The notes beneath the pieces were generated by a model. The model was not told the origin of the DNA, ran no database searches, and was given only the letters and a program-made list of their open reading frames with translations. A stretch of DNA of 20,008 nt, taken from the NCBI GenBank assembly GCA_038211505.1, contig JBBQVO010000045.1, positions 1-20,008 on the forward strand, written 5' to 3'. Source of the DNA: JBBQVO01 sp038211505. GTDB lineage: Bacteria; Chloroflexota; Dehalococcoidia; DSTF01; JACRBR01. Position numbers and translations under genes: made by a program. Position 1 is the first letter of the stretch; every line of letters begins with the position of its first letter. This document shows positions 1-6,491 of this stretch, one piece after another.

Positions 1-1868
1 TACGTCGACAGCCTCGTGATCTGCGCTTGGTGGGCCGCATCATCGTCGCGGCCGGCGAGCTGATACACGCGCGCGAGATTCGCGTGCGCGAGATCGCTGC
101 GAGTGTCGAGAGCAGCGGCGCGTTCGAGATGCACGATCGCCCGATCGAGCAGCACATCCTCGGTGCGGCCCCCGCGATCGAATTGCGTCGCCTGCGCGAT
201 GCCGAGTTGTAGCTGATACACCATCATGCTCGAGTCGGCGTTCACGGCCGCCTGTAGATGCTCGATGGCGCCCGGCTCGTCCTTGTTGAGCTTCTCCGTC
301 CCCTGCCAGTAGTCGTAGTGTGCGCGGTCGAAGCGGTACCAGCCGACCAGCGGCACTGCGAGCAGCAGCAACAGCAGTCCGCGCAGCGCCACCGGCGCAT
401 ATCGGCGCGCCGGCTCCGGAATACGTGCCATCGCGGCAGGGGCCGCGGAGCCGGCCGAACGCGATTCCAGATAATTGCGCGCGATGATCGCGCCGACGAA
501 GCCGAGGGCGATCGGCGTCGCTTTCCAGATGTTGCCGGCGTCGAGCTGGTTGTGCGCGGAGAAGCCGATCAGCGCGCCTGCGCAGGCGACGGCCAGCAGC
601 CGCTGCTCGATCGATCCATCGCGCCACGTGCGCCACAGCACGAACGCCACCGACGCCGCCAGCCCGATCAGCGCCAGCACGCCGACGATGCCCATATCGT
701 CGGCGACCTGCAAGAAGCCGTTGTGCGCGTGCTGCGTCTGCACGACGAACTCGCCCGCGTGTTTCGTGTACGACGGGTACAGCAGGCCGAACGTGTTCGG
801 CCCGGCGCCCGTCAGCAGATGATCGCCGAAGATCTGGCGCCCAACGTGCCAGGCATCCTGCCGCGCCGACAGCGATCCGCGAAACAGCCACCCCGGACGC
901 GTCGACGACTTCGCCAGAAACGCGACCGTGCCGAAGGCGACGAGCGCGACCGCGCCGCCGACCGCCGCCAGCGCTGTCGGGCTGAAGCCGCTCGGCACGA
1001 ACGTCTCCCACGTCGCCGGCCGCCCTTCGCGCTCACGCGCATCGATGCGCAGCGTCAGCCAGATGCCGGCGATCGTGAAGACGATGCCGATCCCTGCGCC
1101 GATCCAGCCGCCGCGCGACAGCGTCAGAAACAACGCCCAGCCGCATACGACCGATCCCGCGATCGCCGCCACGCGCTCGATGACGCCCGACGGCCGGTAG
1201 ACGCTCAGCGCGAGAAAGGGGAAGACGAGCACGATGATCATCGCCAGCACGTTCGTGTGGTCGCTGACGTCGTGGACGCGCGGCACCGTCGCCGGAAAGA
1301 TGTTGCTCGCCGAGATGCCATCGACGCTATTCACCAGCCGCAGATAATCGGCATAGTCGTTGCCGACCACCCACAGCGCGTACAGCGCCACCGCGCTGCC
1401 GGCGAGAGCGAACGCGCGCCGCAGCTGCAGCGCACTCAGAAACGGCAACCCCGACAACACGTAGAACGCGACGAGGCCGATGCTGAACTGCAGCGTCGCC
1501 TCGACGCTCACCCGCCAGTTGATCGACGCGTAGCTGCCGATCGCGTACGCCGCGACCATCGCGATCACGCCGAGATCGAGCGGCGTCCCGCCCGGCAGGC
1601 GTCGCGCGCCCGCGAGATACGCCACGTACACCAGCGCCGCGCCGCCGACGAGCGCGTGTAGCACGATCGTCCGCGGAAAGACGTGCAGCGTGAACTGCGG
1701 CATGCCCGTAAACAGGAAGTACCCGGCCCACGCCCCGACAAGCGCCAGCATCGCCCAGCGGACGACGTTCTCGCGATCGAGCGATTGGGTGCGGGTTGCG
1801 GACGGCTGAGACGGCAATGAGCGCGCGCTCGCCGCATCGCCGGGCCTCGTGCGGGGGCCGTCGGTCAC
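1..1868 (-). CDS. O-antigen ligase/polymerase-like membrane protein with C-terminal TPRs (3' end outside window)
   Basis: My own reverse-strand translation gives an uninterrupted frame of 622 codons running off the left edge. The start is GTG at 1868-1866, preceded by GGAGGAG at 1872-1878 with good spacing. The first 40 residues are hydrophilic. About ten hydrophobic helices follow, with a long loop in the second half holding motifs typical of the Wzy_C/O-antigen ligase family: a TLSRGGW stretch, then GAGPNTFG and QTQHAHNGFLQ. Past the last helix (a Leu-rich run followed by GWYRFDRAHYDYWQG), the final ~100 residues look like TPR repeats (AIEHLQAAVNADSS, ERAAALDTRSDLAHANLARV). Ligase-TPR fusions of this kind handle surface polysaccharide or protein glycosylation at the membrane; the substrate cannot be read. 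The first two bases of the window, TA on this strand, could begin the stop or a Tyr codon. It is divergent from the DUF192 lipoprotein gene. Confidence 0.85.
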   Translation of the reverse strand, partial: MTDGPRTRPGDAASARSLPSQPSATRTQSLDRENVVRWAMLALVGAWAGYFLFTGMPQFTLHVFPRTIVLHALVGGAALVYVAYLAGARRLPGGTPLDLGVIAMVAAYAIGSYASINWRVSVEATLQFSIGLVAFYVLSGLPFLSALQLRRAFALAGSAVALYALWVVGNDYADYLRLVNSVDGISASNIFPATVPRVHDVSDHTNVLAMIIVLVFPFLALSVYRPSGVIERVAAIAGSVVCGWALFLTLSRGGWIGAGIGIVFTIAGIWLTLRIDAREREGRPATWETFVPSGFSPTALAAVGGAVALVAFGTVAFLAKSSTRPGWLFRGSLSARQDAWHVGRQIFGDHLLTGAGPNTFGLLYPSYTKHAGEFVVQTQHAHNGFLQVADDMGIVGVLALIGLAASVAFVLWRTWRDGSIEQRLLAVACAGALIGFSAHNQLDAGNIWKATPIALGFVGAIIARNYLESRSAGSAAPAAMARIPEPARRYAPVALRGLLLLLLAVPLVGWYRFDRAHYDYWQGTEKLNKDEPGAIEHLQAAVNADSSMMVYQLQLGIAQATQFDRGGRTEDVLLDRAIVHLERAAALDTRSDLAHANLARVYQLAGRDDDAAHQAQITRLST

Positions 1869-1934
1869 GTACTCCTCCACCGCGGCATGCGCTTGGGCGG
1901 CGCCGGTTCACCGCGTGGGCGGCGTGGCGAAGTG

Positions 1935-1940
1935 TATCAT
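1935..1940 (+). promoter_or_regulatory. Candidate -10 box of the DUF192 gene
   Basis: TATCAT lies 9 bases before the chosen ATG at 1950, so transcription would begin at or next to the start codon. No convincing -35 and no Shine-Dalgarno are visible, which fits a leaderless transcript. Prediction only. Confidence 0.35.
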
Positions 1941-1949
1941 GACGATCGG

Positions 1950-2504
1950 ATGCGCTTGTTCAGCCTCGTCCTCGTGCTCGCGCTCGCCGGTGTCATCGCC
2001 GCGTGCTCAAGCTCGTCATCTTCATCGCCATACGGATCCAGCGCGAAGACATCGCCGGCGTCGGTGGCCAGCAGCGCGTCGCCCGTGCCCACCGTCGTCT
2101 TCGGCGCGACCACGATCACATACCCGTCGCGCGATGATCCCGGGGCGACGATCGTCATCGATACCGAAGTCGCATCAACACCGTCGCAAAGCGAGCGCGG
2201 CCTCGGCTATCGCGATTCGCTGCCTGCCGGCGCCGGCATGATCTTCGACCTGCACAACGCTGGGGTGCCGACGTTCTGGATGAAGGGCATGCGATTCGCC
2301 CTCGACATGGTCTGGATCGGCGACGACAAGCGCGTCGCCAGCGTCACCACCGACATCCCGCCAGAGCCCGGCGTCGTTGACGAGAAGCTCACCCGCTACT
2401 CGCCGCAATCGCCCGCCCGTTACGTCCTCGAACTCAACGCCGGCGCCGCCGCCCGCCTCGGCCTCACACCAAGCACCCAGCTCACGTTCGCGCTGCCCCA
2501 ATAA
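1950..2504 (+). CDS. DUF192 family lipoprotein
   Basis: 184 residues. The chosen ATG puts a lipoprotein signal at the N-terminus: MR, a Leu/Val-rich helix, then a lipobox IAAC with Cys19 as lipidation site, followed by a Ser/Pro/Ala-rich linker to about residue 50. The rest is a DUF192 domain: a TPSQSERGLGYRDSLP segment, GMIFDLHN, the FWMKGM motif, LDMVWI, and the closing ARYVLELNAGAAARLGL. DUF192 proteins are small, secreted or anchored, and have no settled biochemical role. An in-frame upstream ATG at 1887 would bury the signal peptide behind 21 Arg/Gly-rich residues, so it was rejected. The gene is divergent from the O-antigen ligase gene, and the metallo-hydrolase gene follows after 117 bases with a candidate promoter of its own. 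Confidence 0.88.
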   Translation: MRLFSLVLVLALAGVIAACSSSSSSSPYGSSAKTSPASVASSASPVPTVVFGATTITYPSRDDPGATIVIDTEVASTPSQSERGLGYRDSLPAGAGMIFDLHNAGVPTFWMKGMRFALDMVWIGDDKRVASVTTDIPPEPGVVDEKLTRYSPQSPARYVLELNAGAAARLGLTPSTQLTFALPQ

Positions 2505-2508
2505 CCCA

Positions 2509-2534
2509 CGTCGGCATCTTCCGACGGATCCGTC
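2509..2534 (+). terminator. Weak hairpin / palindrome after the DUF192 gene
   Basis: A 6-bp stem, CGTCGG/CCGACG with a 6-base loop (2509-2526), overlaps the perfect 12-base palindrome GACGGATCCGTC (2523-2534). No T tract follows, so termination would be weak or factor-dependent. Confidence 0.3.
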
Positions 2535-2570
2535 AACAAATCACCCCTACTCGCACCCCACCGCGTCCCG

Positions 2571-2621
2571 TACGATCCGCCTGAACAACCACTAACAACC
2601 AATAGCCAAGAGCCAACAGCC
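2571..2621 (+). promoter_or_regulatory. Possible -10 box and unstructured CAAC-rich leader of the metallo-hydrolase gene
   Basis: TACGAT at 2571-2576 could be a -10 box; no clear -35 is seen. The following ~40 bases are G-poor and built from AACAACC, CTAACAACC and GCCAACAGCC. Similar A/C-rich tracts recur at 5611-5645 and 9231-9295, so this is likely a dispersed low-complexity repeat and not a leader specific to this gene. Confidence 0.3.
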
Positions 2622-3536
2622 ATGATCGACCTCACACCGCATATCATTAGCCTGCACGTCGACCTGAAATGGTTCCCGCAGCCATATCCGCCGAACGTCT
2701 TTCTTGTGCGCCACGGCAACGATGCCGCGCTGATCGATAGCGGCTTCTCCGACGACGACTCCTACAACGCCCGCATCGAGGCGCTCAACGCGCTCCCGGA
2801 TCTCAAGCTCCGCTACATCATCCTCACGCACCACCACTACGATCATTCGAGCGGCGCCCATCGCCTGCGCGAGGCGACAGGCGCGCAGATCGTCGTACAT
2901 AAGACGGAAGAAGCGCTGCTGCTCGATACCACCAGCGTCAGCGGCGACATCGAGATCCCCGAAGATCAGAAGGAAGCGCGCGAGCAGGCGCAGAAGTGGC
3001 GTGAAGAAGCGGCGAAGGCGACGCCGGATCTACTCGTCGATGACGGCGCGCGCCTGCACGTCGGCGCGCTCGATCTCAAGCTCGTCCACACGCCGGGGCA
3101 CACCGCGGGACATCTCTGCATCGTCCTCGAACAGGAAGAGGTGCTGTTCGCCGGCGACAACGTGCTCGGCGTCGGCACCGCCGCCATCCCGCCGCCGCCG
3201 CACGGCGACATGGGCGAGTACATCCGCTCGCTCCGCAAGATGCAGACGATCGAGTCAGCGCTGCTGCTCCCCGGCCACGGGCCGGCCGTAAAAGAGCCGC
3301 ACCGCAAGATCCAGGAGTTGATCGATCATCGCGAGCAGCGCGAGGCGCAGATCGCCGGCCTCGTCGCCGCCGGCACCACCGACACAAAGGCGCTGCTCAA
3401 GGCGATCTACCCTGAGCTCGACAAGCGCCTGCACATGATGGCGACGATGCAAATCCTCGCGCACCTGCACAAGCTGCAGTCCGAAGGCAAACTCCGCCTC
3501 GAAGGCAAGGGCGCAGACACGCACGTCGTTGCGTAA
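2622..3536 (+). CDS. LACTB2-like metallo-beta-lactamase fold hydrolase
   Basis: 304 residues. The MBL fold occupies about residues 1-225: the zinc motif HxHxDH is THHHYDH with His70, His72, Asp74 and His75, then HTPGHTAGH (His160), the bridging Asp179 in AGDNVLG, and a last metal His in LLPGHGP. After the fold come ~70 residues with the winged-helix character of the BLACT_WH domain (a dense HREQREAQI helix, then IYPELDKRLHMMATMQILAHLHKL). This order is that of the LACTB2 group, whose human member is a mitochondrial single-strand endoribonuclease; bacterial members are often only called MBL hydrolases. A cytoplasmic nuclease or thioester/ester hydrolase are both possible. No strong Shine-Dalgarno precedes the ATG. 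It is convergent with mscL, with only 22 bases between stop codons and no terminator hairpin seen. Confidence 0.88.
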   Translation: MIDLTPHIISLHVDLKWFPQPYPPNVFLVRHGNDAALIDSGFSDDDSYNARIEALNALPDLKLRYIILTHHHYDHSSGAHRLREATGAQIVVHKTEEALLLDTTSVSGDIEIPEDQKEAREQAQKWREEAAKATPDLLVDDGARLHVGALDLKLVHTPGHTAGHLCIVLEQEEVLFAGDNVLGVGTAAIPPPPHGDMGEYIRSLRKMQTIESALLLPGHGPAVKEPHRKIQELIDHREQREAQIAGLVAAGTTDTKALLKAIYPELDKRLHMMATMQILAHLHKLQSEGKLRLEGKGADTHVVA

Positions 3537-3558
3537 ACGCGACGCGGGGGCGCCTTCG

Positions 3559-3972
3559 CTACGCCGCTCGCACTTCCTGCGTGCAGAACGCGCAGCGTGT
3601 GGCGCTCACCGGGATCGAGCTCACGCAATACGGGCAATCGCGCACCTTCGGCAGCGTCGATGTCTCCGTCTTGCGCGCCTCCATCAGCTTGTTCACCGGC
3701 ACGACGACGAAGAAGAACACAACCGCGGCGATGATCACGAACGAGATCACCTGGTTGAAGAAGTCGCCGTAACGGAACGTGCTGCCGTTGATCGTGAAGT
3801 GCAGCGTGCTGAAGTCGCTGCCGCCGCCGATCGCCGCCAGCAACGGCGTGACGAAGTCGGCGACCAGCGCATCGACGATCGCCTTGAACGCCGCCCCGAT
3901 GACGACCGCCACGGCCAGGTCGACGACGTTGCCCCGCAACAAAAACGTCTTGAAATCGTTGATCATCCCCAC
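3559..3972 (-). CDS. mscL: Large-conductance mechanosensitive channel MscL with C-terminal zinc ribbon
   Basis: 137 residues from the GTG at 3972. GGAGG at 3980-3984 sits 7 bases upstream of that GTG, which favours it over ATG 3966 and the ATGs at 4002 and 4026. The N-terminal amphipathic helix and TM1 read INDFKTFLLRGNVVDLAVAV, the best-conserved part of MscL. The periplasmic loop is short (FSTLHFTINGSTFRYGDF), and TM2 ends VVVPVNKLMEAR. The channel opens under membrane tension to release solutes on hypo-osmotic shock. In place of the usual short cytoplasmic helix, the C-terminus carries two CxxC pairs (CPYC and CAFC, 11 residues apart), a rubredoxin-like zinc ribbon. Similar tails occur in some actinobacterial and Chloroflexi MscLs, so this is probably a native variant. 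A -10-like TATACT lies at 4017-4012. Confidence 0.93.
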   Translation of the reverse strand: MGMINDFKTFLLRGNVVDLAVAVVIGAAFKAIVDALVADFVTPLLAAIGGGSDFSTLHFTINGSTFRYGDFFNQVISFVIIAAVVFFFVVVPVNKLMEARKTETSTLPKVRDCPYCVSSIPVSATRCAFCTQEVRAA

Positions 3973-4011
3973 GATGTCACCTCCGTACTCACGAACACGC
4001 ATTGGTGACGG

Positions 4012-4017
4012 AGTATA
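4012..4017 (-). promoter_or_regulatory. Candidate -10 box of mscL
   Basis: TATACT on the minus strand. Transcription would start near 4005 and give a ~33-base leader holding the GGAGG Shine-Dalgarno. No recognisable -35 at 16-18 bases. Confidence 0.4.
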
Positions 4018-4125
4018 CGACGGCATGGGAACCGTAGTGCGTCTCGCGCGCCGGGATCCTCCGGCGATGTCAAGCGCGAAGCGGCACGTTCAACTACGCG
4101 GAAGCGCGAATCTTCTGCCGATGTA

Positions 4126-4147
4126 GCGCGGGCTTTCCAGCCCGCGC
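4126..4147. repeat. Short palindromic intergenic repeat (GC-rich hairpin)
   Basis: A perfect 9-bp stem GCGCGGGCT/AGCCCGCGC around the loop TTCC. It is GC-rich and followed by a second G/C run. Between two same-strand genes it could block transcription, but there is no T tract. It resembles the dispersed hairpin families found in many environmental bacteria. Confidence 0.5.
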
Positions 4148-4242
4148 GGGGAACGCGGACGTGGCCCGCATGAAGCACGCGCACCGCTTGAGTCGACTGC
4201 TGCCCACATTCCGGGCGATCGTCAACACCCAATCCATTCCTT

Positions 4243-4260
4243 GTAATCCGCGTAATCCGC
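4243..4260. repeat. Tandem 9-mer GTAATCCGC x2, dispersed repeat fragment
   Basis: Two perfect copies of GTAATCCGC follow AATCCATTCCTT. I recognise this as part of a short interspersed sequence seen in unrelated environmental genomes. No gene spans it; the rest of 4027-4278 holds only the hairpin at 4126-4147. Confidence 0.45.
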
Positions 4261-4278
4261 GGTTCCCGTCGCCCGACT

Positions 4279-5214
4279 TCACCGCGGTTGGAACACCGGC
4301 CGCACTTCCCCATCGACGATCGCCGCAACGAGCTGCAGCTTGGCGAAGAGCCCGGGGTCAAGCGACTTCACGAACGAGCCGACGTTCTCGTGCTCGGCGT
4401 ATTCGTAGATCGCGATCAGCCCGACGCCCTTCACGTCCGCATCGACCTGCGCCAACGCTTCGGCCGCATCCTTCAGGCGTTTGCGGACGAGCCGTCGCAT
4501 CAGCGTCCCGTCGCTCGGGTCGACATTCGGCGGCGCCTGCACGACGGCGAAGCCGCGCTCGCCGAGCGGATCATCGCTCAGCCGCTGCACCGTCCACGCT
4601 TCGACCGTGTCGAACTCGACCGCGTCGCCCTTCTGCAGATCGCGTGACTTCTCGGCGATGCGATCGAAGAGCTTCTCGCGCAGCTCCGACGACTGCGGCG
4701 CGCGGCGGATCTTTGAACTGTTCACGTGGAACGTGCCGTTGACGCGCTCCGTGATCAGCGTCCACCATCGGCTCAGCCCGCCGATCACCGACGCGTAGCC
4801 GCCCTCGTCGCGCATCTTCGCCAGCTGTACCGGCGCCGGCAGTTCGACCTCGCCGCGCGTGCCCGGCAGCATCGGCGCCGCCACCTGCTGCACGCGCTGC
4901 ACGAAGTCGGAAGCGTCCGGCTCCTCCGACGGCACGACGGCGCGCGGCGGCACCCAGACGACGTACGGCCCCCGCACGCTGCCGCCGGAGAGCCGCTCCT
5001 CCATCATCACGCGGGCGTCCTCGGCCAGGGCATCCGTCTCCGGCTCGAAGAGCGACGCCATCGCCACCGCCAGCGTCCCCTCGGGCGACGTCGCGACAAA
5101 CACGGGTACGCCGCCTTCATCGCGCACCGACGTCAGCGCATACGCGCGGCCCGTGCGCCCGCCAAACCACTCAACAAGCAGCGCTGCGGCGTACGTCAAA
5201 TGGCGATCAGGCAT
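4279..5214 (-). CDS. Conserved-looking hypothetical protein, ~311 aa
   Basis: I do not recognise a family. The frame is clearly coding: third positions are strongly G/C-biased, composition is balanced, and there is no Arg-rich antisense character. The protein is soluble, with no signal peptide or membrane helix. Near the N-terminus are HLTYAAALLVEWFGGR and a strand-rich GVPVFVATSPEGTLAVAMAS block, then a VPPRAVVPSEEPDASDF loop. The middle has Trp-rich GLSRWWTLITERVNGTF, followed by a charged helix (ELREKLFDRIAEKSRDLQKG) and a C-terminal GVGLIAIYEYAEHENVGSF region. The start is uncertain: ATGs at 5259, 5238 and 5214 are in frame and none has a strong Shine-Dalgarno. 5214 was chosen because the extra residues look unstructured and the longest form would overlap the divergent gene at 5262. 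That close divergent arrangement may mean shared regulation. Confidence 0.7.
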   Translation of the reverse strand: MPDRHLTYAAALLVEWFGGRTGRAYALTSVRDEGGVPVFVATSPEGTLAVAMASLFEPETDALAEDARVMMEERLSGGSVRGPYVVWVPPRAVVPSEEPDASDFVQRVQQVAAPMLPGTRGEVELPAPVQLAKMRDEGGYASVIGGLSRWWTLITERVNGTFHVNSSKIRRAPQSSELREKLFDRIAEKSRDLQKGDAVEFDTVEAWTVQRLSDDPLGERGFAVVQAPPNVDPSDGTLMRRLVRKRLKDAAEALAQVDADVKGVGLIAIYEYAEHENVGSFVKSLDPGLFAKLQLVAAIVDGEVRPVFQPR

Positions 5215-5261
5215 GCGCGGACCCGTTTCGAGTCGCATGCTGATGGCCGATGATCTCATCG

Positions 5262-5594
5262 ATGGATGTCATGACTCGCCTGTTTCCCCGCGCCGGAATG
5301 CGCGCGCGTTGGTTCGCCGCTATGGCCATCGTGACATTCGTCATCGGCTGGAGCGAATATGCGTATGCGCTCGCGCACACCGTGTCAGGCGATCTCCACG
5401 CCGAATCGGTCGCGATCCTTGCCGTGATCGCCGTCGCCCCCATCATCGCCGCAACGACAACGCTGGCCCTGCTCGCGTACACCTGCGCGCGACCAGTAGA
5501 TCGCCAAACGCTGCGCGAGTCCCTGGTCTTCGCCGCGGCATCTATCGCCATGCAACTGGCGTTGGAGTCCGCACTCGAACTCGCGCTGAGCTGA
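5262..5594 (+). CDS. Small integral membrane protein, unknown function
   Basis: About 110 residues with three hydrophobic segments: WFAAMAIVTFVIGW near residues 17-35, VAILAVIAVAPIIAATTTLA near 50-75, and a weaker SIAMQLALESALELAL at the C-terminus. The first follows a positively charged stretch (TRLFPRAGMRAR), so the N-terminus should stay in the cytoplasm. Starts at 5250, 5262 and 5271 are possible. 5262 is preferred because GATGAT lies 7 bases upstream, as in several leaderless-looking genes of this window, but this is weak. No family recognised. A CAAC-rich tract follows the stop, with no terminator hairpin. Confidence 0.6.
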   Translation: MDVMTRLFPRAGMRARWFAAMAIVTFVIGWSEYAYALAHTVSGDLHAESVAILAVIAVAPIIAATTTLALLAYTCARPVDRQTLRESLVFAAASIAMQLALESALELALS

Positions 5595-5610
5595 CTTCCA
5601 AAGCCCGTAC

Positions 5611-5645
5611 TAACCGCCAACCGCCAACCGCAAACAGCCAACCAC
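5611..5645. repeat. CCAACCG-type low-complexity tract
   Basis: Imperfect tandem AACCGCC/AACCGCA/AACAGCC units fill the gap between the convergent membrane protein and SDR stops. It matches in style the tracts before the genes at 2622 and 9311, so it is a dispersed sequence and not a leader element. Confidence 0.5.
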
Positions 5646-6401
5646 CTAGATATTGCTCTTGCTTTGGCCGCCGTCGACGTTCACGCACGCGCCCGTCACC
5701 CAGCTCGCCTTAGGCGAGCAGAGAAACGCGACGACGTTCGCCACTTCCTCGACGCGGCCGAAACGCCCCATCGCGATGTTCTGCTCGACGAATTGCGCCA
5801 TCCCCTCCGGATCAGCCTCGACGCGCCGATCCCATGAGCCGCCCGGAAACTGGATCGATCCCGGCGCGACGGAGTTGACGCGGATGTTCTCCTTCGCGAG
5901 CGCCAGCGCGCTGTTCTTCGCGTGACTGATCATCGCCGACTTCATCGCGTTGTACGCCGGCCCGCCGCCCGCTTCGCGTCCGAAGATCGACGCGATGTGC
6001 ACGATCGCGCCGCCGCCGCGTTCGCGCATCCGCGGCACAACGGCGCGCGTTGTCCGCACCGCCGCCTCGATGTTTGCGTGAAAGGCGTTCGACCAGCCGT
6101 CGTCGTCATCCGGGAACGAACCGCCGGCGTTGTTCACGAGAATATCGACGCCGCCAAACGCACGAGCCGCCTCAGCAACGATCCGCTCGACGTCCGCCGC
6201 GACCGTCACGTCACCAGTGATCGGCGTCACGCGCCCGCCCGCCGCCTCGATCTCGCCGGCCGCCGCCCGCAGCCGCTCCTCGCCGCGCGCGACAAGCGCC
6301 ACCCTGCACCCCTCCGCCGCCAGCGCCCGCGCAATCGCCAACCCAATGCCCCGCGAAGATCCCGTCACGATCGCCGATTTTCCGGTCAGTTCAAGATCCA
6401 T
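5646..6401 (-). CDS. Short-chain dehydrogenase/reductase (SDR, FabG-like)
   Basis: 251 residues, the usual size of a classical SDR. The cofactor motif TGSSRGIG is at 13-20 and NNAG at 90-93. The catalytic triad is Ser138 (HIAS), Tyr150 and Lys154 (YNAMK). The PG motif after the active site reads VNSVAPGSIQFPGG, and the protein ends WVTGACVNVDGGQS. Arg18 and the ARGEERL segment after strand 2 lean towards NADPH, by family rule. The substrate cannot be told; the family includes 3-oxoacyl-ACP reductases and many alcohol or sugar dehydrogenases. The ATG at 6401 gives a normal SDR N-terminus, and TACGAT ends 7 bases before it, so the mRNA is probably leaderless. It is divergent from the GMC oxidoreductase gene 90 bases away, so the two may act on related substrates, an inference only. 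Confidence 0.9.
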   Translation of the reverse strand: MDLELTGKSAIVTGSSRGIGLAIARALAAEGCRVALVARGEERLRAAAGEIEAAGGRVTPITGDVTVAADVERIVAEAARAFGGVDILVNNAGGSFPDDDDGWSNAFHANIEAAVRTTRAVVPRMRERGGGAIVHIASIFGREAGGGPAYNAMKSAMISHAKNSALALAKENIRVNSVAPGSIQFPGGSWDRRVEADPEGMAQFVEQNIAMGRFGRVEEVANVVAFLCSPKASWVTGACVNVDGGQSKSNI

Positions 6402-6408
6402 CGCGGCT

Positions 6409-6414
6409 ATCGTA
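6409..6414 (-). promoter_or_regulatory. Candidate -10 box of the SDR gene (leaderless)
   Basis: TACGAT on the minus strand ends 7 bases before the ATG at 6401, so the start site would coincide with the start codon. No Shine-Dalgarno fits in between. Confidence 0.45.
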
Positions 6415-6416
6415 TC

Positions 6417-6443
6417 GGGTCGTGGGTCGTGGGTCGTGGGTCC
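6417..6443. repeat. Tandem GGGTCGT repeat (7-bp unit)
   Basis: Three exact GGGTCGT units plus a partial fourth, in the spacer of the SDR/GMC divergent pair. It lies just upstream of the SDR -10 box and may overlap its -35 region. The unit count is likely to vary between strains through slippage. Confidence 0.7.
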
Positions 6444-6469
6444 GCATGGCTTGCATTCGCCGCTCGGTC

Positions 6470-6475
6470 TATACT
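6470..6475 (+). promoter_or_regulatory. Candidate -10 box of the GMC oxidoreductase gene
   Basis: TATACT, 16 bases before the ATG at 6492; this predicts a leader of about ten bases. No good -35 is seen at 16-18 bases. Confidence 0.4.
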
Positions 6476-6491
6476 CCCGAACCGTGGACAG

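Noticed and set aside
40..1011. Minus-strand open frame of 323 codons
   Set aside because: Its product is Arg/Ala-rich noise; a different minus-strand frame gives ten membrane helices and O-antigen ligase motifs across the whole region.
258..1661. Long plus-strand open frame (467 codons)
   Set aside because: It is antisense to the O-antigen ligase gene and gives a Gln/Arg/His-rich product without domain character, a normal effect of high GC3 in the real gene.
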